From NCBI GenBank assembly GCA_963920665.1, contig OY987263.1:30430547-30494546 (forward strand): a stretch of 64,000 bases of DNA. Reading direction: 5' to 3'. Numbering within the stretch: the stretch's first letter is position 1; each line of letters opens with the position of its first letter. Source of the DNA: Straminergon stramineum. Taxonomy: Eukaryota > Streptophyta > Bryopsida > Hypnales > Calliergonaceae. The position numbers and the translations under genes are program-made. The notes beneath the pieces are model-generated. The model was not told the origin of the DNA. It saw nothing but the letters and a program-made list of their open reading frames with translations, and did no database searches. Below, in pieces: positions 12,051-20,984 of this stretch.

Positions 12051-12986
12051 ACTAGTAGCAACATTTTTGCATGTTGTATATGGTTGTTGTTGTCTCCAGC
12101 AATGTGAAGTGATGGATTCAAAGATCACACATGAACTTCCAAGTACCTATCAAACAAAGGATCCCAATTGTGAAAAAATGAAACTACAATTCCTGTTAGG
12201 TGCACAGCCAATGGGGTGCTTACTAGAATGACGCAAGCGTTGTACTTACTTATGTTTGTGCTATGAGGGAAGAACAAACTACGTTAGAATTGGAGTAGCA
12301 AAAAACTAATAGAAAGAGTCATGACTGTAGTTGGATGACCATGAATAGTTTTGGTCATGCAAACCAGATCCCTAGTTCAATCCTATGACAATGATTGTCT
12401 ACATATGTTTTTTTGTTTGTACAAATACAGAGGATACTAGTATGTGTGAGTGGTACATCTCTGTCATTTGCTAATGTTATGTATGAACAAAACTTCAAGT
12501 ATAATTGACTAAATAGTTCTTAAGGTATGAAGGAATGAAAAGGGAATGGACTCAAATGATGCAAATATGAAAGATAGATACATTTCATACTTACTCGTGG
12601 GTGGAAATTGTACTAATTGGAGAATTCTCAGCAATATATGAAAGAACTTCTCCCCTCCCACTAAACTAAGGATCCAACATTAGGTTAGTCAAAACTAGAA
12701 TAGGTTGGTAATGGGTCTACAATACCAGCAAGTCATATGTCCCTTCCAATGACGCATCATCAACGATTTTTGGGCCTATAGGATTGTAGCACTAGTCAAT
12801 TAGTCATCCATATAGTACTTGAAACCTTTTTGGTATGTTTTGCTTTGCAATTTTGAGCAGTGTAATGTTTGGTAGAGATTACAAAATGCAATTGCAACAC
12901 ATCTTCCATCATCGAAAACCAAAAAAAAACCTTGTCCGTAGTTTGTAGTTAGAGTTGGCTTTCCTCACTCCTTTCCTTATGTGTCC
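12051..12986. other. No gene seen
   Basis: Nothing supported between the B3 remnant and the STI1-like fragment. Confidence 0.4.
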
Positions 12987-13211
12987 TCACATTCCAAGAT
13001 GTGTAATTCCTTCTTGACATGCTCTACATCGATCATTCACATTCTTGACAGTATCTGGATCACTATTCTTAGTCAAGGCTTTCTTGAAAACTTCAATAGC
13101 AACCTCGTAGTCCTTGCATGTTTTGGCTAGCTTCATCAACATTGTACCCTTTCTTTTGAGAGCTTTTCCAATCAGTTTGCAATCAACATGGATTGACCTG
13201 CTACGTTCCAT
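12987..13211 (-). pseudogene. STI1/HOP TPR fragment
   Basis: The 74-codon frame reads DCKLIGKALKRKGTMLMKLAK, then CKDYEVAIEVFKKALTK and NSDPDTVKNVND. This matches the TPR2 region of STI1/HOP, the co-chaperone that bridges Hsp70 and Hsp90, where family members have a K-x-I-x-x-A-x-x-R-x-G helix, then KDYE-x-x-I, then a P-x-T/T-x-x-x-x-N turn. Only this one part is present: no other TPR, DP or start region is seen on either side, and the frame closes with a stop just past it. It looks like a captured or retroposed scrap, not a working gene. Confidence 0.65.
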
Positions 13212-14180
13212 AGCAATTTGTTACTTGAAATGCAATCCTCTAACTATGGACAATACAGTTAACTTTAGTACATAAGACACACAATCACAATATATGCAAC
13301 ATGTACCAATATTGTTCAAACACGACAATCACCTGGGTAGTCCTAGAAATAGCAACCAACACTGCATAGTGTAGTTTTTCAAAAACACACTATCATAGAT
13401 AATATATTCAAGCACCATATTCAATGAATGCAACATCACATAGATCTATGTAAATTTAGAACAATTAAACATGTCAATCAAACATAATCCAATGGAACAT
13501 GCAAGCTCATAGATCCACATCCTAGAGATCTCATGACACGCACCTCGTTTGCAACCATCATTTTGGAACTGAACCATAGACTTTACATTCTAAATATTCA
13601 AACCTACCAAGATTCCAATAACCTCCAAAATTACAATAATCTTAGCCAAATGGCTACAAGAGAAAAGTCTTTAACAAACTTGAAATTTGACCCACACTTT
13701 TGGTCCAAACATGTTTCCTTGTCAAACCTACACAGCAAAAAAATTAAAAGCAATGCAGACAATAATCAAATGCAATGCAGACTCTTGACCCTAGCCAATG
13801 CACATCCTAAAATTGTAGCATCTATAATCACCAGGTACTAGCCAGAACTCAATTAGTGATGACATTGTTGTTGGTACTATTCATAACCATTTGTTGTACA
13901 TTAGCCTAAGCGACACAAACCCAAAGATTGAGTGAATAAAGACTCTTGACCCATTCATTAGAAATGAGGCTCTTGACAAGAATCCGGAAAGGTGATTGTG
14001 ACCTTGTGAAAGTTGAAAGCAAATGCAATAGTTGACACGCTCAATCAGGGTTGTTTTGTCGAACGTGTTTTGGGGTTTGGATGTTGAGTTGTTCGTTTGA
14101 TGTCGCATGTCGTAAAAGACGAGTGTCACATATACGAGACAAATTTGACGAGTACGGAATTAGGGTTTGAAATTTTCGGG
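13212..14180. other. No gene seen
   Basis: Open frames at 13533-13841 (+) and 13881-14129 (-) have no recognisable domain and look like chance frames. Sequence becomes GC-richer after 14040, toward the minisatellite. Confidence 0.4.
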
Positions 14181-14249
14181 CAAGGCAGCCAAAAATTTAA
14201 TCTTACGTGGCGGGTTGTCAATAGTGATGTGGAAAGCCTCCACCACGTC

Positions 14250-14600
14250 ACCATGGGCGACTGCGGGTGGGGCGCGTGCGGGTAAGGTGGGGCGACCGCC
14301 GGTCCTAGAATGAGGGCGACTACGGGTTCAATCCAGGGTGACTACGGGTCCAATCCAGGGCGACTACAAGTCGAGGGGGGGGGGCGAGTGCGGGTTGAGG
14401 GGGGGCGAGTGCGGGTAGAAGGGGGCAACTACGGGTCTAGGGGGCGAGTGCGGGTCTAGGGGGGGCAAATCCGGGTAGAAGGGGGTTTAGGGGGGCGACC
14501 ACAGGTCATTTCTTGAGTGACCGCAGTTGATGGGGCGACTGCAAGTCTTAGATTCAAGAGGTCTTCTAGTTCATGATGATGGAGGCGGCTGCGTATGGGG
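14250..14600 (+). repeat. G-rich minisatellite block 1
   Basis: Short units built on GGCGACTACGGGT, GGCGAGTGCGGGT and runs of five to nine G repeat irregularly through this block. The plus strand has many closely spaced G tracts between 14370 and 14500 and so has strong G-quadruplex potential. The same unit words recur in the second block at 15800-16880. Confidence 0.85.
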
Positions 14601-14788
14601 CGACCGTGGGTCAGGGGTGCCAGAAAACATGAGTTTGAGTTTCCCCCCTTACAAAGTGGAGGGAAGGCATTCAAACTTTTCAAGTACCGCTCCCCCCTTT
14701 TCTGAGGAATAACTCCAGAAAATCCTAAAACTGAGGCATTAAATACTAAGTGATCAAAAGTTAATTAAGTAATAAAGAAAGCAAATTG

Positions 14789-15250
14789 GTTTAGGAAGTG
14801 GAGATTTGGAAAAGTCCTTTTTCCTAACATTTCATTTCTCCTTCATCCATCCTTGTAGTCATGTCAAATTCAATGTAACCATTTCCTATTTTAATTTTTG
14901 GAGGGAGTACATTGAGAGGAGACCTTCCCTTTTGAGGGAAATCATGTACAAAAAAAATACTAACACCGTAGGATGCACGAAGAAGAAATCTTTTTATCTA
15001 CATAAGAAGTGGTTTTAAGAAATGGAGACTTAGGGAAGCTCTTCTAATTGACATTTTTTTTTCCTCATGCTCATGTAAAATTCAACATGACCATTTTCTA
15101 TTTTAATTTTTGGAGGATGTACATTGAAAGGAGACCTTCCCTTTGGGAGGAAACCATGTACAAAAAAAATACTAACACTGTGGGATGCATGAAGAAGAAA
15201 TCTTTTTATCTACATAAGAAGTGGTTTATGAAATGGAGACTTGGGGAAGC
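14789..15250. repeat. Tandem duplication of about 215 bp
   Basis: Two near-identical units run from about 14790 to 15012 and about 15013 to 15224, with the start of a third to about 15250. Shared words include TACAAAAAAAATACTAACAC and GAAGAAATCTTTTTATCTAC. Open frames over the units are by-products of the repeat. The duplication lies between the two G-rich blocks. Confidence 0.85.
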
Positions 15251-15562
15251 CCTTCTCTTCATCATTTCATTTTCCATCCTCCAACATAGGAATTTCAATA
15301 TAGTCCTCCCCTTGATACATCAAGGAGATTTAAAACACATTTGAAGGGATGAATGAATATTCAATTTATTGAAGATTAAAAAGTTAGGAAATAACACTTT
15401 GAATGGTTTTTATCTTACAAGTACAAGGTTTAGGAGTTCAAACTTTTTTATGACATATAATGAAAAGCAACTCACATTTGTTTGTCATTTTATCCATACT
15501 AAAAAATAGAAGTAAATTACTTTTGGATTGGCATACATGGAGAAGGTCCATGGTTTTTCTAC

Positions 15563-15597
15563 AGGGTTTAGGGTATAGGGTTAGGATTTAGGGTTTG
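15563..15597. repeat. Interstitial telomere-like patch
   Basis: A run of degenerate TTTAGGG-type units (GGGTTTAGGGTATAGGG followed by TTAGGATTTAGGG) of about 35 bp, the plant-type telomere unit. Confidence 0.6.
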
Positions 15598-15793
15598 GAA
15601 AACCCTCTTCAATTTCTCTAATTAGTCATACTAAAATTTTTGTATTTATAGACTGATTTTGTAGTATTAACTAACTACGAGCATTGAAGGACATGTCAAT
15701 TATAGTGTATAGAAGATGCAATTAAGCCTGACTTCATTAGAGTTGGAGATGGCTCACATCTTGTGGTATGTTGGTTCCTGCATTGATGTGACT

Positions 15794-16680
15794 TTAAGAT
15801 AGAGGCGACTTTGGGTGAGGGGCGACTTTGGGTCTTGGGCGACCGCGGATGAGGGCGAGTTCAAGTCTTCTTGTTGTTGAGCTCAATTTTGTGGGATGGG
15901 GGCGACTTTGGGTGGGGGGCGAATTCGGGTCTTGGGTGAGTTCAGATCTTGGGTGACCACGGGTGAGGGCGAGTTCAAGTCTTGTTGTTGTTGAGTCCAA
16001 TTTGGTGGAATATATGGGGGGCGTCTTTGGGTGGGGGGCGACCGCGGGTGAGGGCGCGTTCAAGTCTTGTTGTTGTTGAGCCCAATTTGGTGGAATGGGA
16101 GGCGACTTCGGGTGGGGGGCGACTTCAGGTCTTGGGCGACTGCGGGTGAGAGCAAGTTCAAGTCTTGTTGTTGTTGAGCCCAATTTGGTGGAATGGGAGG
16201 CGACTTCGAGTCTCGGGTGACCGCGGGTGAGGGCGCGTTCAAGTCTTGTTGTTGTTGAACCCAATTTGGTGGAATGGGAGGCGACTTCGGGTGGGGGGTG
16301 ACTTCAGGTCTTGGGCGACTGCGGGTGAGAGCAAGTTCAAGTCTTGTTGTTGTTGAGCCCAATTTGGTGGAATGGGGGGCGACTTCGAGTCTTGGGCGAC
16401 CGTGGGTGAGGGCGAGTTCAAGTCTTGTTGTTGTTGAGCCCAATTTGGTGGAATGGGGGGCGACCTCGGATCTTGGGCGAGTTCAGGTCTTAGGCGACCA
16501 CAGGTGAGGGCGCGTTCAAGTGTTGTTGTTGTTGAGCCCAATTTGGTGGAGTGGGGGGCGACTTTGGGTGGGGGGCGACTTCGGGTCTTGGGCGAGTTCA
16601 GGTCTTGGGCAACTGTAGGTGAGGGCGAGTTCAAGTCTTGTTGTTGTTGAGTCCAATTTGGTTGAACCCGCGGTCTGTAA
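15794..16680 (+). repeat. G-rich minisatellite block 2, higher-order 81/98-bp units
   Basis: About nine units each contain AGTTCAAGTCTTGTTGTTG and CCAATTTGGTGGAATGGG, starting near 15851, 15965, 16050, 16148, 16229, 16327, 16408, 16505 and 16621. In the middle the spacing alternates 81, 98, 81, 97 bp, so a 179-bp dimer is repeated. The long open frames on both strands (for example 16634-15794 minus) are repeat artefacts. Confidence 0.9.
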
Positions 16681-17100
16681 GGGGTGCACGCGGATCTTGG
16701 GGAGTGACCATGGGTCTGTTAGGGCACATTTGGGTTTGAGGAGGCGACTGCGGGTCTAGGGGCGACTATAGGTCCTAGATAGGGCGACAATGGGTCCTGG
16801 ACAAGGCGACTATGGGTCCAGGGATGACTTCGGGTCCTCTAGGAGGTGACTGCGGGTCTTTGGGGGCGACCGCGGGTATTTGTGAGGCGTTACTTCTCTT
16901 TAGGCTCCGACTTCATATCTTTGCCTCACAAGTCGCCCTGTACTTCCCATCCACGGTCGCCTACCAGCTTGAACCCGAAGTCGCCCTATCTATAATCGCC
17001 CGCATCCGTGGTCGCCCACACCCGCATGCGCCCCTTTAGAATGCTACGTGGAAGACAGGTGTTTGTCACATGGCATCTAGGTGGCCTCACGGGCAGGGTG
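16681..17100. repeat. G-rich block end with inverted C-rich units
   Basis: The GGCGAC-GCGGGT units continue to about 16885. From 16930 to 17035 the same words appear in reverse orientation (GTCGCCC, CGGTCGCC, CCCGCATGCGCCCC). Together with the block at 14180-14300 (which begins near CCACGTCACCATGGGCGAC and is mirrored by GCGCCCC...CTACGTGG at 17030-17050) this suggests one 2.9-kb element with inward-facing repetitive ends. Confidence 0.5.
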
Positions 17101-18501
17101 AATTTTTTTTAAAAGTCAAAGCTAAGTTTGACTCTATTAGATGGACAAGAGGGTTGTCGTAGCACAGGATAAGTAAATTCCCTATTATGCTCACAAAAAT
17201 CACTTTAGAGCATAACGAAGTGACTCTAAAGATTGAACCCACGAGATTCTATGAAGTATTTACTTGATTTGGGCGAGTAAGCTCTCTCACTCTCTAAAAC
17301 TTCCTTTCCAGTCCTAGATTTGAAACCGGAAACAACCAACCACCAAGAGGATTAGGACTGGATTTTTTCCCATCTGATTCTTTGATCCTTTGGTTAATCC
17401 AGTTCTCCCAATCTCCAGGACCTAAACAATTCCGGTCCTGGTACTGCTCTGAACCAATCTACTCTGGCTGGTTCATGTACCTCCTCAACTCTCTTCCGGT
17501 TTAGTTTTGCCTCTGTTGGACCATTAGAGGGTTCGCCGCTTAGGTTTCTGAGTGGTAGGCCCACCACTCCTTCTGCGGATTATAGTGGTTGAAGACCCAC
17601 TGTTCTCTCCCTTCCACTCCTAACTAACTTGAATCCGGTTTGATCCCTCACAACACTCCCGACATCAATCCGGAATGCAGGTCACACAGAGATCCCCCGT
17701 ACGATCCGTTCTTACTACAATGACCTCAATGCCAGCTCCTACCCATGTGAAGCTAAGTGGTTACAAGTATACTCGTCCGTTCCAACAGTAACTAGGATCA
17801 TTCCATTTACCAACTAAGGTGGTGAGACCTCTTAGAAGATCGGACACTCAACCGGACTCCCCGTCCAGGAGTTCTAGCACGACTAAGGATACCCTCCCTA
17901 TCCGCCTAGCCTAACAGCGGCTATCTCACCCGGAACTTCAAAACCCTAGATCTTGCTGAGGCATTGAAATACACTCCCAACACTTACATAACTTGCACAC
18001 ACACTAAGGATCGGAAACTATCGCACTAAGGGGAAAAATCTAATCACAAATTTGCCTTACGCCTTTCTAACTCCACATCATGCAAACCTGCCAAGCTTGG
18101 GAGACACACGCAACAATAGAGCGCATACAAAGGTACAACAGAAATTGCAAAAAGAAGACTCCCAGCGTTCCTCGCGGGCGCTGACTATATACATTTCAAA
18201 AAATTACAAATAGGCAGGAAAACCCGCGAAAGCTCCGCCGCCATCTCGGTCGGATTTTCTGGTCCTACCTACTCTCAACTGGATCGGAATAGTTTCCATA
18301 TTCGTTCCTACTCTACCTACCCTGTACATCCTAAGTCTCTATTCGTGATCTGATGGTCGCATTGTCTGCTCCAGGATCCATCTACTCGAAAACATCGTTT
18401 AGATTCCGACTCCCCTCTACCTCCTAAGGTCGAGGAACCGGATTGCCTCTTGTGGACGCGAGTGGTGAGTCCAAGTCAATGGCGGTTCCAAGCGTGCCAG
18501 C
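17101..18501. other. Non-coding part of the gag-like element
   Basis: GC content is moderate and CCGGT/CCGGA words are frequent, as in the gag-like pseudogene next to it, so it is probably the 3' part of the same element (which reads on the minus strand). No pol, integrase or reverse transcriptase motif was found. I could not match its end with the 20170-20480 region as long terminal repeats. Confidence 0.35.
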
Positions 18502-20001
18502 CTAGGTCGTTCTCTTGGACTTGGGGGTCGCATCCTTCCCCTCGCCTGCTGTCACCTCTGGGAACGAATCCGGGAGAGAGATATTCGAGAGTCGAATACC
18601 GCGAGAGCAAGTTGCTCCTGACAATATCCGGGTACTCTCCTCCATCCGGTCCGCTGCCTTCCGTGCCTCCTTCATTGCCGCTTCTACCTGCTCGGCAAAG
18701 TCGTTGAGAATCCTCACCATTCGGGAACCAGATAGCTTCTTCTCCTCATGCACCCGCTCGTCAAACAACTTTGCTTTGGTGAGGGCCGTTCCGATCTCCC
18801 CGAACGTGGCCTTCACTTGCTCCATCATCTGCCGAGCATCCTCTGCAATAGACTTGGTGGCTACAAAGTTCTCCTTGTGCACCAGGATCTCCGTCTTCAT
18901 CCGATCCACCTCCTCTTGTAACCGGCGGATCTCTGCTTCTTGCTTCCGGGCCTCGACTGGATCAGAGATACAACCCGCCACCTTTTCCGGTTTCTCTCTG
19001 TCGAGTGCTGCTCCCACCAACTGCCCGATGGCTACGACTATCCTTCTCTTGCGTTCCCAATCCATCCTGATGTCACAGAGGACCTTCACCAGGGGGTGGA
19101 ACGGGTCCTCGGGATCCACTTTCTTGGATACTGCCTTCTCCTCTTCCGGTTTCCCTTCCGGAGCTGGAGTGTTGTGACCAGGTGGTGACCCTCATTTGTT
19201 GGGGGAGGTAGTCTTGTGACGCTTGACCGGTGGTACTGGCGTCTCCTCTTCTTCCGACTCCAAATCCTCTCCCAGTTCAGAACCGGATTCGCTCTCCCGA
19301 TCCGATCCTGATTCTCCATATCTCAACACTACTTGCTGAGTCTTCCACACCTCGTCCTCTCTGTCATTCAGGAGTTGATGAGACTAATAGAGGTGCATTA
19401 AGTAGGGGCTCACTGGAGTTGCCCTACTCTTTCCAACTCTATTAACTAACTGGAGCACCAGATCGGAAATGATCTAGGCTCAGTCGACTTTCCGGTCCCC
19501 TCTCTGAGCCCCGAAAATGGTGTTCGCAAGGGTAATGGTTACCCTTGTTGGCTTTTCCGGATGAAGGATCAGAACGAGGAACTGTAAGAGTCGGCGGTTC
19601 CGCTCATCTTTACAGTCTTCTATAGCATATCCGTCCTTCGAGTTTATTGCACCCTCGAACTTGCCTCGAACGAAGTCATCCTTCCGGTTGGCCATCCCAA
19701 ATCCTCCTGACCGGAAGCTGTAAACTGTCCTCCAGACCTCCTCTGTCTAGAGGGGCGGAACCGCTCTCAGCGTATTGTCCCACTCATTGGACACTTTGCC
19801 CAAGAGTTCCCGCACGAAAACTTACTCCTTGAAACCCTAGGGCTTGGTTGCAAACCCTATACAACCCATGGAGTTCAAGTCGTCCATGAGTTCCGCTCAG
19901 GTATCCTCTGACAGAGGGATAACCGGAACTACTTTCTGGAGTTTGACATCTACTGCTGACGACGAACTAGCATGACCTCTAGTTCTCTTGAGCTGCGGCA
20001 T
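18502..20001 (-). pseudogene. Gag-like coiled-coil protein of a retroelement, eight in-frame stops
   Basis: A single 500-codon frame runs from the ATG at 20001 to a stop at 18502 with no frameshift, but is cut by in-frame stops at about 19899, 19839, 19824, 19749, 19482, 19476, 19386 and 19194. The N-terminal half contains VSNEWDNTLRAV, YSFRSGGFGMANRKDDF and KDERNRRLLQFLVLILHPEK; the middle is acidic and Ser-rich (ESGSDRESESGSELGED) with a basic KRHK patch; the C-terminal third (from about residue 330) is a charged coiled coil with heptad-like EARKQEAEIRRLQEEV. I do not recognise a Pfam family with certainty. A gag-only retroelement protein is the best guess from context, coiled-coil make-up and absence of introns. 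All eight stops can be derived from Gln, Arg or Trp codons by C-to-T or G-to-A change. Confidence 0.5.
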
Positions 20002-20255
20002 GGTCGCGGACAAGCTACTCGGAACCCTTTCCGATTTTACCTTACTGTTGCTCTCCTAGTCGTACGTCCCGTTCCTTTCCTTCTCTCTCCGATCTCAACC
20101 GAAAACCAAACTTACACTATAACAGGCACTATAACTCTCACGAAAAACACTCAAAATAGTGACTGACACGAAAAGCAAAAACTGACAGACACGAGGAGCT
20201 TAAGAGCGCTCGAAAATGGAAAAGTGAAAAAGGGGTGCGACTGGCCAAGCCAGCC

Positions 20256-20268
20256 CTTATATATTGGC
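20256..20268 (-). promoter_or_regulatory. TATA box of the gag-like gene
   Basis: Read on the minus strand the sequence is CCAATATATAAGGGC, a good TATA element about 255 bp upstream of the pseudogene's ATG. It supports the strand and start chosen for that frame. Confidence 0.5.
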
Positions 20269-20969
20269 TGGACCCCTTGCCACCTCATTATGACCTAATC
20301 CGGATCCGATTCCTGTATGGTATCCGGTCCGTCACCTATCCGGTCAGACATCCGCTCCTATCCGTTCACTGGATTGAGTAGATCTTCCCACTATCTTATT
20401 TTCCACTTCTATTTCCGCTCCTTATGGTTTCTTAACCAAATCCAGATACCCCTATCTAGCTATCCGGTTAGTATTACTAAGTAAAACCAAAAAAATTAAA
20501 ATTTCATGCTACTACAAGGGTCTACTTGACGTGTTGGAGGTCGTGTTCGTCGTGTTGTCGAACTGTCCGCCAAAACAACCCTGCGCTCAATTGTGGCACT
20601 AGAATTTGCATTTACAAGCAAGAGTGTATGAGTATGCTAAATGTTCTTGGTAGGTGCAATGAAGTCTATGTTCAAAATTCTGTCTTCGTGCAAGGCATTC
20701 ACAGTTCCAACATGAAAACAACATGAAACTAAGTTAAAATTAAGACAATCTAGGCATGTGTGCAAGCATGCCTAGTACTCATGAGGTTAGATGACTATAC
20801 TCTAGAAAAACTACAACACAAAATTGTGCATAGTCAAAAACTATGTTGACATTTCCAATGAGGTGCGCCACTACATGCACCTCTATCGGTTGAGTCCATT
20901 GTTCGAAGGAAATCCCACTTCTTCAAAAGCCACAACAATTTTTTTTGGGTGCCCTGAGTAGATTATAAG
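20269..20969. other. No gene seen
   Basis: CCGG-rich promoter-side sequence of the gag-like element up to about 20480, then AT-rich sequence. I looked for a tRNA primer-binding site and for a repeat of 17100-18500 and saw neither. Confidence 0.35.
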
Positions 20970-20984
20970 ATAATAGGATGTTAG

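Noticed and set aside
14806..15344. Two similar plus-strand frames of 70 and 98 residues
   Set aside because: They coincide with the 215-bp tandem duplication and have no domain.
15794..16634. Long minus-strand frames with repeated STTTRLELALTR and PPNWAQQQQDLN peptides
   Set aside because: They overlie the minisatellite, both strands are open, and the peptide repeat mirrors the DNA unit. No protein is needed to explain them.
18515..19177. 220-residue plus-strand frame opposite the gag-like gene
   Set aside because: Antisense shadow; the minus frame shows coiled-coil periodicity and extends over 500 codons with a promoter element.
17100..20480. Complete LTR retrotransposon
   Set aside because: I found no matching long terminal repeats, no primer-binding site and no pol motifs, so only the gag-like frame is claimed.
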